DNA of 33,555 nucleotides, taken from Clostridia bacterium. Its GTDB lineage: Bacteria; Bacillota; Clostridia; Oscillospirales; QAMX01. Where the stretch lies: positions 1 to 33,555 of the forward strand of contig JAFXIT010000038.1 in the NCBI GenBank assembly GCA_017532825.1, written 5' to 3'. Below, in pieces: positions 1 to 7,835 of the stretch. The translations under genes and the position numbers were made by a program. The notes under the pieces are model-generated. The model was given only the letters and a program-made list of their open reading frames with translations. It was not told where the DNA came from and made no database searches. How positions within the stretch are numbered: the first letter of the stretch is position 1; every line of letters starts with the position of its first letter.

Positions 1-566
1 AAGATCGTCAAAGGTCCCTGCGTTGTCGCCCTCACCGCCCCACCAGCCGGGGACGATACCGCTTGCAAAGACACCTACTCCGTACTCCTGACACAGGTCA
101 AGAAGGGTAGGATTGGGCTTCCTGATAGTATTACGTCAACGCCTGCATCTACAAGCTTCTGCATTCCTTCATCGTTCCAGAGATCCTGACGGAAGCAGTA
201 TACGCCGGTGTGCAGAACGTTGCGGTCAAACTTTGTGCCGCGCTTGGGTACAGAAACAAGAGCGTCGTAGGCCTCGCGTGCGGCGGTAAGATTGGCGGCG
301 TTGGTCAGCGCTGACCTCTGACTGTCCGAAAGAGCAGCATAGGCGTGCTCGGCTCGGTTTATAGCCGAGAGTGAGGTGTACCCTACCTCGCCGATGGCGT
401 CAATGAGCTCGGATACGGCACGGATCTCCTCCTGAGTGAAGTCCTGCTGTTGGGAAGCGGTGGTCTGTTCGGCGGTGGTAGGTTCGGGATCCTTTTTCGG
501 TGAGGAACAGGCGCACAAAGATACCAACGTTGCGGTTGCAAGGAGAATAGATAGGATTCGCTTCAT
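1..566 (-). CDS. Secreted lipoprotein, partial, internally frameshifted
   Basis: This is the N-terminal part of an exported lipoprotein of unknown function; the gene runs off the left edge. The start is the ATG at 566 (MKRILSILL), with AGAGGTG about 8 nt upstream, rather than the in-frame GTG at 575. A hydrophobic signal peptide ends in a lipobox-like LCAC, followed by a Thr/Gln/Pro-rich linker. Next comes a three-helix segment of the FIVAR-like type (AINRAEHAYAAL, then AAREAYDAL), common in clostridial surface proteins, and then a domain beginning NVLHTGVYCFRQDLW. The open frame stops at 75, but a second frame at 120-1 continues the protein plausibly (KPNPTLLDLCQEYG, GIVPGWWGG). The join needs one missing base near 120-122. 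The function of the domain is not recognised; it may be a glycosidase-like surface protein. Confidence 0.7.
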
Positions 567-602
567 TTTTTGCACCTCTTTTTATATGATTTTATATAAC
601 TT

Positions 603-2066
603 TTACTTTGACTTGGCACCTGCCTTGCGGAGCATATCCTGCTTGATCTCCCAGAGGGGACGGGTCAGGTCGACGTAGTATTCGTGGGGGTTGTCGAACC
701 GCTTGACCTCGTTCCAAAGGTGGTCAACGGCGTCCATGCTGTACTTTCGTACCTCGCTGAGCTTGGGCAGATCGTAGACGAGCTCGCCGTTTTTGAAGAT
801 GGGGACCAGCAGCTGCTTGACGGTAAAGTCGGTGACGGTCTTGGTCTTCCAGGTGTAGTCGGGGTGGAACAGCTCGAAGGGCTCGTCCTCGGAGATGGTC
901 TCGTCCCAGAGGGAGAGGACGTCGGCAAAAGCCTCGCCGGTCTCCTTGTTGTAAAACCTCCAGAGCTTTTTGAAGTGGGGGGTGGTGATCTTTGCGATGT
1001 TCTCGGAGACCTTTATCTTGGGATTGATGACGCCCTTTTCGTCCTCGAGTGCGGCAAGCTTGTATACGCCGCCGAAGACAGGCTCGCTCTTTGAGGTTAT
1101 GAGCCTCTCGCCCACGCCGAAGGTATCGATGACCGCACCCTGGCGGATGAGCTCACGGATGATATATTCGTCAAGGGAGTTGGAGACCACTATCTTGCAG
1201 TCGGGATAGCCTGCGGCGTCCAGCTCACGGCGCATTATCTTGGTAAGGTAGGCAACGTCGCCCGAGTCGATACGTACCCCTGCGGGGCGGATGCCCTTGG
1301 GCTTGAGCACCTCGTCAAAGACACGGATGGCATTGGGCAGACCGCTTCCGAGGACGTCATAGGTGTCAAGAAGCAGGGTGCAGGAGTCGGGGTAGCTCTC
1401 GGCGTAGGCCTTGAAGGCCTCGTACTCGGTATCAAACATCTGTATCCAGGAGTGTGCCATGGTACCGACTGCCGAAATGCCGAAGAGACGGTCGGCAAGT
1501 GCGTTGGAGGTCACGGGACAGCCGCCGATGTAGGCCGCACGTGAGCCGTAGAGTGCGCCTGCGTAGCTGTGGGCACGTCTTGCACCGAACTCCATTACCG
1601 CACGTCCCTCCGCCGCACGGACGATACGGGAGGCCTTGGTGGCGATGAGCGACTGGTGGTTGACCGTCGCAAGGAGCATCGTCTCAAGCAGCTGTGCCTG
1701 GGGTGCGGGGCCTCTGACTATCATAAGCGGCTCTCCGGGGAATATGGGAGTGCCCTCGGGTACCGCCCAAATGTCACAGGTAAAGCGGAAGTTTTCAAGA
1801 TAGTCTATAAACTTTTCGGTGAACATATTTTTACTGCGGAGGTATTCTATATCCTCGGCAGAGAAATGGAGGTCCTTGAGGTACTGTACCGCCTGCTCAA
1901 GTCCTGCGGCAATGGCGTAGCCGCCGCCGTCGGGTATCTTGCGGAAGAAGAGGTCGAAATAGGCTATCTTATCCTCAAAGCCGTGTTCCATAAAGCCGTT
2001 TGCCATGGTGAACTCATAAAAGTCGGTCAGCATGGAAAGATTCATACCGTTAAACATATTTTCCAT
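603..2066 (-). CDS. pncB: Nicotinate phosphoribosyltransferase
   Basis: The enzyme makes nicotinate mononucleotide from nicotinate and PRPP (with ATP) in the cytosolic NAD salvage pathway. At 487 residues it has the usual length for the Gram-positive form. Family signatures include an N-terminal LTDFYEFTMANGF, the EFGARRAHS segment, the RIDSGDVAYL phosphate-binding segment and GVGERLITSKSEPVFGGVYK. The ATG at 2066 is preceded by GGAGAG at good spacing and by a near-perfect sigma-A promoter. The gene lies 36 bp upstream of the broken lipoprotein gene on the same strand and may be co-transcribed with it. The identification is by family resemblance and is secure. Confidence 0.95.
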   Translation of the reverse strand: MENMFNGMNLSMLTDFYEFTMANGFMEHGFEDKIAYFDLFFRKIPDGGGYAIAAGLEQAVQYLKDLHFSAEDIEYLRSKNMFTEKFIDYLENFRFTCDIWAVPEGTPIFPGEPLMIVRGPAPQAQLLETMLLATVNHQSLIATKASRIVRAAEGRAVMEFGARRAHSYAGALYGSRAAYIGGCPVTSNALADRLFGISAVGTMAHSWIQMFDTEYEAFKAYAESYPDSCTLLLDTYDVLGSGLPNAIRVFDEVLKPKGIRPAGVRIDSGDVAYLTKIMRRELDAAGYPDCKIVVSNSLDEYIIRELIRQGAVIDTFGVGERLITSKSEPVFGGVYKLAALEDEKGVINPKIKVSENIAKITTPHFKKLWRFYNKETGEAFADVLSLWDETISEDEPFELFHPDYTWKTKTVTDFTVKQLLVPIFKNGELVYDLPKLSEVRKYSMDAVDHLWNEVKRFDNPHEYYVDLTRPLWEIKQDMLRKAGAKSK

Positions 2067-2098
2067 AGTTTCGCTCTCCGTTTTTTAGGTTACTGAAT

Positions 2099-2127
2099 AT
2101 TATACCCCTGCAATTTGTACCAGTCAA
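2099..2127 (-). promoter_or_regulatory. Sigma-A promoter of pncB
   Basis: On the minus strand, TTGACT (2127-2122) is separated by 17 bp from TATAAT (2104-2099). It sits about 33 nt upstream of the pncB start. Confidence 0.8.
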
Positions 2128-2147
2128 GTAATTTTTGGATTTTACCC

Positions 2148-2176
2148 TTGACAAAACCTCCCCAAACCCTTATAAT
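2148..2176 (+). promoter_or_regulatory. Sigma-A promoter of tRNA-Thr
   Basis: TTGACA (2148-2153), 17 bp, then TATAAT (2171-2176): a full consensus promoter ending 11 nt before the tRNA 5' end, as expected for a stable RNA gene. Confidence 0.88.
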
Positions 2177-2187
2177 TTACAGAGTAC

Positions 2188-2263
2188 GCTGGTGTAGCAC
2201 AGTCGGTAGTGCAGCTGATTCGTAATCAGCAGGTCGTGTGTTCGAGTCACATCACCAGCTCCA
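2188..2263 (+). tRNA. tRNA-Thr (anticodon CGU)
   Basis: A full cloverleaf can be folded: acceptor GCTGGTG/CACCAGC, D arm GCAC/GTGC, anticodon stem GCTGA/TCAGC around loop TTCGTAA (anticodon CGT at 2221-2223), and T arm GTGTG/CACAT with TTCGAGT in the loop. CCA (2261-2263) is encoded. The gene has its own promoter and is followed directly by a terminator. It decodes ACG. Confidence 0.95.
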
Positions 2264-2299
2264 AAAAAAAGAACGAAGCGAGAGCTTCGTTCTTTTTTT
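2264..2299. terminator. Bidirectional intrinsic terminator (tRNA-Thr / sdaA)
   Basis: A 16-bp stem, with arms at 2264-2279 and 2284-2299 around GAGA, has an A-rich left end and a T-run on the right. It can therefore work for the tRNA on the plus strand and for the serine dehydratase transcript arriving on the minus strand. Confidence 0.85.
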
Positions 2300-2303
2300 A
2301 TCC

Positions 2304-3503
2304 TTATTCGCCGCCGTACTTTTTTGCAAGGCCGCCCTCGGCGGTCTCACGGTATACAACCTTGAGGTCCTTGCCGGTCTCGTACATGGTATCGACTATC
2401 ATATCAAAGCTTATCTTTCGGGAATCGGCAAGGAAATCAGCCAGATTCACGGCGTTGAGGGCTCGCATTGCGGCAATGGCGTTGCGCTCGATGCAGGGTA
2501 TCTGCACCAGTCCACGTATGGGGTCGCAGGTCAGCCCGAGGTGATGCTCGATGGACATCTCGGCGGCGTATTCTATCTGGTCAAGGTCGAGCTCGTAAAG
2601 CTCTGCCGCAGCGGCCGCCGCCATGGAGCAGGCAGTGCCTATCTCGGCCTGGCAGCCGCATTCGGCGCCGCTTATGGAGGCGTTGGTCTTTATAAGGTTG
2701 CCGACGACCCCTGCGGTCGCAAGGGCGCGGACGATCTGCTCGTCGGTAAAGTTGCGCTTTTGCTTGAGGAAACGAAGCACGGCAGGCAGAACTCCGCAGG
2801 CTCCGCAGGTGGGAGCGGTAACTATCCTGCCGCCCGAGGCGTTTTGTTCACTTGCGGCATAGGCAAACGCACAGATAAGGCGGTTGGTCTTTGTCTCCTC
2901 GCTCTCGTCGATGTGCTTTTGGCGGTAGAGATAGCGGGCCTTGCGTTGGATGCCGAGTCCGCCGTGGAGGATCCCTTCAGCCTCAAGTCCCTCCTTTATG
3001 GATGCCTGCATTATCTCCCAGACCTCGTGGAGATAGTCCCATATTCCCTCGCCCTCGCACTGACCGACGTACTGCCATATCCGCATATCACGGCTGCGGC
3101 AGTACTCCGATATGGCGGTAAAGGAGTTCAGAGGGTATACCTCCAGATGCTCGGCGGGCTTGTCGCCCTCGGCAAGTACCTCGCCTCCGCCGATGCTGTA
3201 AAAGCGTTGGGTGACCTCCCTGCCGTCCTTGACGGCGATCAGGTCGAGGGTGTTTGGGTGAAAGTCGGTGGGGGTGTCGCAGTCAAAGATTATTTCGCAC
3301 CTCTTTTGGCCGAAGGCCCGTGAAATGGCAAGGTCGGTCATGTGTCCCTTGCCGGTCTTGGCAAGAGAGCCGTAGAGGACCGCCTTGTAGCTGTCGGCAT
3401 CGGGGTGCTCCGAAAGAAAACGCTCTGCGGCGCTCAAGGGCCCCATGGTGTGGGAGGATGAGGGGCCGACTCCTATGCGGTAGAGGTATTTAAGAGACTG
3501 CAT
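2304..3503 (-). CDS. sdaA: L-serine dehydratase (ammonia-lyase), iron-sulfur, single chain
   Basis: The enzyme converts L-serine to pyruvate and ammonia using an oxygen-sensitive [4Fe-4S] cluster. At 399 residues, the usual beta and alpha segments are joined in one chain. The N-terminus carries the substrate-site motif GVGPSSSHTMGP. The C-terminal half carries cluster cysteines in TAPTCGACGVLPAVL, SGAECGCQAEIGTAC and LTCDPIRGLVQIPC. The ATG at 3503 follows AAGGAG. Only 30 bp separate it from the stop of the upstream queuosine-precursor transporter gene, and no promoter is visible in that gap, so it is probably transcribed with that gene downstream of the preQ1 riboswitch. A strong terminator follows its stop. 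Confidence 0.95.
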   Translation of the reverse strand: MQSLKYLYRIGVGPSSSHTMGPLSAAERFLSEHPDADSYKAVLYGSLAKTGKGHMTDLAISRAFGQKRCEIIFDCDTPTDFHPNTLDLIAVKDGREVTQRFYSIGGGEVLAEGDKPAEHLEVYPLNSFTAISEYCRSRDMRIWQYVGQCEGEGIWDYLHEVWEIMQASIKEGLEAEGILHGGLGIQRKARYLYRQKHIDESEETKTNRLICAFAYAASEQNASGGRIVTAPTCGACGVLPAVLRFLKQKRNFTDEQIVRALATAGVVGNLIKTNASISGAECGCQAEIGTACSMAAAAAAELYELDLDQIEYAAEMSIEHHLGLTCDPIRGLVQIPCIERNAIAAMRALNAVNLADFLADSRKISFDMIVDTMYETGKDLKVVYRETAEGGLAKKYGGE

Positions 3504-3533
3504 AAAAACAACTCCTTAAAGAGATCGTCTGAT

Positions 3534-4259
3534 CTAAGCGTCCTTTTCCTTGGTCAACAGGCCGACCCTGCCGCCCTCCTTGAGACGTCTTGCAAGGTAG
3601 ACCGCAGGGGTATCAAGCAGGCTTGTAAAGATAAATATGACGTAGCTTGAAAGGATGACCGAGACGAGGGTCTTGGCACCGTACCAGCCTGCGAAGGCGA
3701 TGAGGTTGAACACGACGGTGTTGACTATCTGTGAGATCAGGGTTGAGCCGTTGTTGCGAAGCCAGAGAAAGCGGCGGTTGTTGCCGTATTTTTTCGAGGT
3801 GAAGCTCCACCAGCGGTGGTAGAGCCATACGTCAAAGCGCTGGGAGATAACGTATCCCGACAGGCTTGCAAGAAGCAGACGGGGGGTAGTGGAAAAGATG
3901 GCGTGGATGTGGGGCGAAGCCCAGTCGTTTTCCGAAGGACGGTAGACAAGCCAGTACTGTGTAAAGGCAAGCATTACCACCGAGGTAAACACACCAAGCC
4001 AGACCGCCGTCTTGGCAGACCGTTCACCCTCGTTCTCGCTTAGGATGTCGGTTATGAGGAAGCTTGCGGCAAAGGTGACGTTGCCGAGTGTCTGCTCCAT
4101 ACCGAAGCCGTCGACCAGCATCAGCACCTCGATGTTTGCAAGGATGGCGGTGATGACCGTCATGGCGTAGAGACCGACCCGCCCGAAAAGGCGGTAGGCA
4201 AGCAGGACCGAGCCGAATATCAGCAGGGTCGAGCCTATAAGCAGCAGCTCGTTTAACAT
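3534..4259 (-). CDS. Queuosine precursor transporter (YhhQ/VUT family)
   Basis: This 241-residue integral membrane protein has several hydrophobic segments. Typical family features are NVTFAASFLITDILSENEG near the middle, LLLASLSGYVISQRFDVWLYH, and the C-terminal RNNGSTLISQIVNTVVFNLIAF. The family imports queuosine precursors such as preQ1 or preQ0 for tRNA modification. The ATG at 4259 (MLNELLLIG) is chosen over the longer frame from 4298 because AAAGGAG lies just upstream, and because the longer frame would read through the leader terminator. The gene is preceded by a preQ1-I riboswitch with its own promoter, which independently supports the substrate. It is followed by sdaA on the same strand. 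Confidence 0.9.
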   Translation of the reverse strand: MLNELLLIGSTLLIFGSVLLAYRLFGRVGLYAMTVITAILANIEVLMLVDGFGMEQTLGNVTFAASFLITDILSENEGERSAKTAVWLGVFTSVVMLAFTQYWLVYRPSENDWASPHIHAIFSTTPRLLLASLSGYVISQRFDVWLYHRWWSFTSKKYGNNRRFLWLRNNGSTLISQIVNTVVFNLIAFAGWYGAKTLVSVILSSYVIFIFTSLLDTPAVYLARRLKEGGRVGLLTKEKDA

Positions 4260-4288
4260 TTTTTTGACTCCTTTTGCACCTGCCGCAG

Positions 4289-4370
4289 AAAAAAGCACCC
4301 GATGGGTGCAAAACGCCTTTCGGCAGGGCCCATAGTTTTGTTTAAGGACAGGATGGTTTCGAACTGTCCG
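4289..4370 (-). promoter_or_regulatory. preQ1-I riboswitch with transcription terminator
   Basis: Read on the minus strand, stem P1 pairs GGACAG (4369-4364) with CTGTCC (4351-4346). The loop contains CCAT (4356-4353). After P1 comes the A-rich tail TTAAACAAAAC, very close to the known class-I preQ1 aptamer tail, and then ATGG (4333-4330), which can pair with the loop CCAT to form the H-type pseudoknot. Downstream is an intrinsic terminator: GCACCC (4309-4304), ATC, GGGTGC (4300-4295), T6 (4294-4289). ATGGG (4333-4329) can instead pair with CCCAT inside the terminator arm, giving an antiterminator. Ligand binding should capture ATGG in the pseudoknot and let the terminator form, so preQ1 should turn the transporter gene off. 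Confidence 0.88.
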
Positions 4371-4387
4371 ATATTAAACTCGCCACT

Positions 4388-4416
4388 ATTATAGTATAAA
4401 AGGGGGATTTTGTCAA
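4388..4416 (-). promoter_or_regulatory. Sigma-A promoter of the preQ1-controlled operon
   Basis: A perfect consensus on the minus strand: TTGACA (4416-4411), 17 bp, TATAAT (4393-4388). The start point should fall close to 4381, just before the aptamer. Confidence 0.88.
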
Positions 4417-4473
4417 CGAAAGGAGGAGGGTCGCCGACTTGTAAAATATTCCGTCGCGTTTTTTTATTTAGCG

Positions 4474-4534
4474 TATTGTTTTTGAAAAAACAATGTGCTA
4501 AAATAAGAAGAAAGAGGATGCTTTGTGCTAAAAT
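4474..4534 (+). promoter_or_regulatory. Repeat-rich leader upstream of the AraC gene
   Basis: An AT-rich palindrome, ATTGTTTTT/AAAAACAAT, is followed by two copies of TGTGCTAAAAT about 30 bp apart, and then by several TTGC-containing half-repeats (about 4550-4590). Direct repeats at three helical turns are typical of AraC-family binding sites, so autoregulation is plausible. No single convincing -35/-10 pair stands out. Confidence 0.4.
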
Positions 4535-4615
4535 TTGCCTTTAAGATGGGTTATATTGCATAATATTGCGTATTATTTGCACAATATTCCAAAACCTGGT
4601 TGAGAGGGACCGTTC

Positions 4616-5524
4616 ATGGCAGACAGGGTTTTTATCAAGGTCGACCTGAAAAATATTATTAACGTCACCAGAGTCATTACCATAAATCGTTACCGACTGG
4701 CACCGATCTATCGCAACAAGGGAGAGGTACACGATTTTTGGGAAATGGTGTACGTGGAGCACGGCTCGCTGGGATACCACGCAGGCGACCGACCGGGGCG
4801 TTTACGCAAGGGCGAGGTGCTTTTTCACCGTCCCAACGAGTTTCACAATATCGAGTGCGACGGCAAAAACGGAGCTACGATATTTATCGTGACCTTTGAC
4901 TGCCATTCCTCGGCAATGAAGTTCTTCTGCGGCAGGACCCTTACCGTTCCGCCCGAGCTGACCTCCCTTATGAACCGTCTTATAGACGAAAGCGCGAGAA
5001 ACTTTCATCTGTCACAGTACCCTCTTCCCCCCAAGGACGATGCGCCCATAGGCGGTCAGCAGCTGATACGGATATACCTTGAGGAATTCCTCATACGCAT
5101 AATGAGAAACCAGGAAAAGCACGGAAGGATAGAGACGGTCTTTACCTCAAAGGACAGCTGTGACAACAGCCTGGTGGGAGAGCTGTGTGACTATCTGTCC
5201 GAGAAGGCGGACTCCAACCTGACCCTTAGGGAGCTGACCGAGCGCTTTCATTTCGGAAGAAGCCATCTATGTGACGTCTTTAAAAAGTGTACGGGATATA
5301 CCATCCTTCAGTATCATACCAAGCTGAGGATGGACCGTGCAAAAAAGCTTTTGAGCGAAGGTAATATGAGTATTTCCGGGGTGTCTGAGGCACTTGGCTA
5401 CGAAAGTCCGGCATACTTTTCAAGGACCTTCAGACGGTATACCGGTATGTCTCCGACGGATTTTAAGGGTGTACCCTCCGATAATGCAACGGTATACCTC
5501 GAAAAAGATACTCCGCTGATATAG
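4616..5524 (+). CDS. AraC-family transcriptional regulator
   Basis: A 302-residue one-component regulator. Residues about 20-130 form a cupin-like sensor (HDFWEMVYVEHGSLGYHAGD, then GEVLFHRPNEFHNIE), as in sugar-responsive AraC proteins. The C-terminal 100 residues hold two helix-turn-helix motifs: LTLRELTERFHFGRSHLCDVF and the family signature MSISGVSEALGYESPAYFSRTF followed by RRYTGMSPTDF. GAGAGGG lies upstream of the ATG. It is followed 14 bp later by a TraX-family gene on the same strand. Its ligand and targets are not evident. The nearest glycosidase is the convergent GH32 gene 0.8 kb downstream. Confidence 0.92.
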   Translation: MADRVFIKVDLKNIINVTRVITINRYRLAPIYRNKGEVHDFWEMVYVEHGSLGYHAGDRPGRLRKGEVLFHRPNEFHNIECDGKNGATIFIVTFDCHSSAMKFFCGRTLTVPPELTSLMNRLIDESARNFHLSQYPLPPKDDAPIGGQQLIRIYLEEFLIRIMRNQEKHGRIETVFTSKDSCDNSLVGELCDYLSEKADSNLTLRELTERFHFGRSHLCDVFKKCTGYTILQYHTKLRMDRAKKLLSEGNMSISGVSEALGYESPAYFSRTFRRYTGMSPTDFKGVPSDNATVYLEKDTPLI

Positions 5525-5538
5525 CAAAGAGGCAGTTT

Positions 5539-6255
5539 ATGACCGGAAATCAACTTAAGACCGTAGCCTGCATATCCATGGCGGTAGACCACGTGGGCTT
5601 TATACTTTTCCCGAAACTGGCCTTCTTGCGCTATATCGGACGTATCGCCATGCCGCTGTTTGCCTATTGTATTGCCGAGGGCTGCCGCCATACACGCTCC
5701 AAGCCGAGATATTTCCTTCAGGTGTTCGGAATGGCTCTGTTTTGCCAGGCCTTCTTTCTTGCCGAAGGTCTTATGGGCGGCGGGATAAGGGAGCTCTATC
5801 TCAATATCCTTTTTACCTTTTCCTCGGCGATGGCCGTCTGTTTTGCCTATATGCAGCTTGAAGAGGCGGCAAGGAGGAAGGACCGCAGGGCTATTGTACC
5901 TGCTATCGCCCTTTTTGCGGCCGCACTTGCCGCACAAAGCCTTATTTCCTTCCTTCTTGAAGAGCTGCTTGATATGCCTGTGAGATTTGACTACGGCATT
6001 TCGGGCATGATACTTCCCCTTTTTGGACTTATATTTACCGAAAAAAGAAAAAGGGATATCTCCTTTGGACTGGGCACGGTAATATTCTGCCTGCTTTTGT
6101 GCAGAGAGATACCCTACGTCTGGTTTTCCCTGCTTGCCCTGCCGCTTATCCTCCTTTACAACGGTAAACGGGGAAAATACCGCCTGAAAACGGTGTTTTA
6201 TCTGTTCTACCCCCTGCACTTTGCCGTTATATACGGCATAAAGCTCTTGATATAG
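5539..6255 (+). CDS. TraX-family integral membrane protein
   Basis: A 238-residue polytopic membrane protein of the TraX family, named after the F-pilin acetylase. It opens with the characteristic LKTVACISMAVDHVGFIL and then GRIAMPLFAYCIAEGCRHT. It has several hydrophobic helices and ends LFYPLHFAVIYGIKLLI, where YPLHF is conserved in the family. In Firmicutes these proteins occur without conjugation genes, and none is seen here, so the acyltransferase role is only a family inference. It begins 14 bp after the AraC gene and is probably in the same operon. A bidirectional terminator follows. Confidence 0.88.
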   Translation: MTGNQLKTVACISMAVDHVGFILFPKLAFLRYIGRIAMPLFAYCIAEGCRHTRSKPRYFLQVFGMALFCQAFFLAEGLMGGGIRELYLNILFTFSSAMAVCFAYMQLEEAARRKDRRAIVPAIALFAAALAAQSLISFLLEELLDMPVRFDYGISGMILPLFGLIFTEKRKRDISFGLGTVIFCLLLCREIPYVWFSLLALPLILLYNGKRGKYRLKTVFYLFYPLHFAVIYGIKLLI

Positions 6256-6257
6256 TT

Positions 6258-6287
6258 AAAGGCCCGAGCTGCAAGGCTCGGACCTTT
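6258..6287. terminator. Bidirectional terminator between convergent genes
   Basis: The stem AAAGG-CCGAGC / GCTCGG-CCTTT has one internal mismatch and a 6-nt loop. The plus strand ends in a T-run and the left side is A-rich. It serves the TraX gene (plus) and the GH32 gene (minus). Confidence 0.8.
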
Positions 6288-6294
6288 TTGCATA

Positions 6295-7815
6295 TCAGTA
6301 GGGGTTGGAGGGGAACATTTTACAGCTCTCAAGGCTCTTGGGTGCTTTCCCTATCAGCCTTACACCCTTGCTTGTCTCGGGGGAGGTGGGGTAGACCCTG
6401 CGGCAGATGGCCTGGCGCTTGTTGGCGTATACCTCGATGACCGATCGGTCTACCAGTACGTCAAGTGAAAGCTCCTCGCCCTTTGCAAGCTCAAATGGGG
6501 CTTCCTCTCTTATCTTCCACCCCTCGGTGCCGCTGTGGGTGGTGTCCATGATGAGCTTCTTCTCCTCAGGGGAGTAGTATATCTCGGTGTACTCGCTTCC
6601 GTCGTCGCTTACTCTGACGGCAAGGCCGACCTTTTCATCACCGGACCACACGCCCTTTATCCTGCAAAGCTCGCCGTCACCGACCTTTACATTTTCGCCG
6701 TGGGACGGCTCGTAGGAGATGCGTCCGTACTCAAGGCGGTCAAGCTCACTTACGGGCGACATCTTCAGCACCCCGTCCTCGAGCCATACGTTTCTCGGTA
6801 TACCGTAGACGCCGCTCCAGCCGTAACGTCCGAAGACGTCGCCGAGGTCGTCTCTGAGCCATGCCCAGATTATCTGGCGGTTCTTGCCGTCGACGAGGGC
6901 CTCGGGAGCAAAATATGCATCGTCCATCCAGCTCATTCTGCCGTGGCTTTCGGGGATAAAACGCTCGTTTTCAAATCTGCCGATATAGTACTGACAGCCT
7001 CTGTTGTGGGCAATAAAGAGCTGGAGATATTTGCCCGTGGGTCTGCCGTTTTCCTCCGCATCAAACAGCGGCAGGAAGGAGGGACACATATCGTCCTCGG
7101 TGCGGTCGGGGTAATCGTCGACGCCGAGGTGGGGGTTTTCGTAGAATCTTCCGAGGTATTCCCAGCTCTTAAGATCGTCGGAGCGGAAAAGATCGGTCCA
7201 GTCGCCCCGGTACTTTTCGGGGGAGTCCTCTTTTCTGCCGTGCTCGTTGAGTACGATCAGATTTCCCGTCTGCATATAGTATCGTCCCTCTGCCTTCCAG
7301 ATGTTTGAGGGGTCGGCGCATCCGACGTGAAGGATCTCGCCGTCGACCTCGATATCGGCAATGCCCCATACGGGGGAGGAATTGACGGCTATGGGCTCGA
7401 TGCGCTCCCACACCTCGTAGGGCGGCAGGGACTTTGCAAGGGCGATACCGCCTCTGTCCTTTACGCCGTCACGTGCGGCGAACTTCCAGAAGGTAAGATA
7501 GGCCGTACCGTCGTCATCGAGAAATGCGCCGCCGCTGAAGCAGCCCTCGTCACCCTCAAAGCCCGTCAGAGCGTCGGGATGGTGGCGCCAGTGGAGCAGG
7601 TCGGTGGTTGATATGTGTCCCCAGTGGAAGGCGTTTTCGGTGGTGTTGCGGTAGAGGTACATCAAATGGTAGACGCCGTCGGCATCCACGAATGCACCGT
7701 TGGGGTCGCCTGGCTGTCCCAGATCGTCGCATATGGCAAAGTGGTAGGCGGGACGGTAGGGGTCCTTCAAAAGACGCTCGCGGTATTTTCTTGTGAACTT
7801 GACCTCGTTTTGCAT
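6295..7815 (-). CDS. GH32 glycoside hydrolase (fructan/sucrose type)
   Basis: A 506-residue intracellular enzyme with no signal peptide. It has an N-terminal five-bladed propeller and a C-terminal beta-sandwich ending in the family's DVLVDRSVIEVYAN motif. The likely nucleophile is Asp37 in DPNG, the transition-state Asp is Asp168 (CADPSN), and the acid/base is probably Glu240 in TEDDMCPSF, which stands in place of the textbook ECPD motif. The family cleaves beta-fructosides such as sucrose, sucrose-6-phosphate or fructo-oligosaccharides; the exact substrate cannot be read from the sequence. AGGGAGTG precedes the ATG at 7815. It lies 20 bp after the glycyl-radical activase gene and is the last gene of that operon. 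No sugar transporter or fructokinase lies beside it. Confidence 0.88.
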   Translation of the reverse strand: MQNEVKFTRKYRERLLKDPYRPAYHFAICDDLGQPGDPNGAFVDADGVYHLMYLYRNTTENAFHWGHISTTDLLHWRHHPDALTGFEGDEGCFSGGAFLDDDGTAYLTFWKFAARDGVKDRGGIALAKSLPPYEVWERIEPIAVNSSPVWGIADIEVDGEILHVGCADPSNIWKAEGRYYMQTGNLIVLNEHGRKEDSPEKYRGDWTDLFRSDDLKSWEYLGRFYENPHLGVDDYPDRTEDDMCPSFLPLFDAEENGRPTGKYLQLFIAHNRGCQYYIGRFENERFIPESHGRMSWMDDAYFAPEALVDGKNRQIIWAWLRDDLGDVFGRYGWSGVYGIPRNVWLEDGVLKMSPVSELDRLEYGRISYEPSHGENVKVGDGELCRIKGVWSGDEKVGLAVRVSDDGSEYTEIYYSPEEKKLIMDTTHSGTEGWKIREEAPFELAKGEELSLDVLVDRSVIEVYANKRQAICRRVYPTSPETSKGVRLIGKAPKSLESCKMFPSNPY

Positions 7816-7835
7816 AAAAACACTCCCTGTCTTTT

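Noticed and set aside
5539..6255. Conjugation locus suggested by the TraX name
   Set aside because: No other transfer gene is present; TraX-family proteins are widespread in Firmicutes chromosomes outside conjugative elements.
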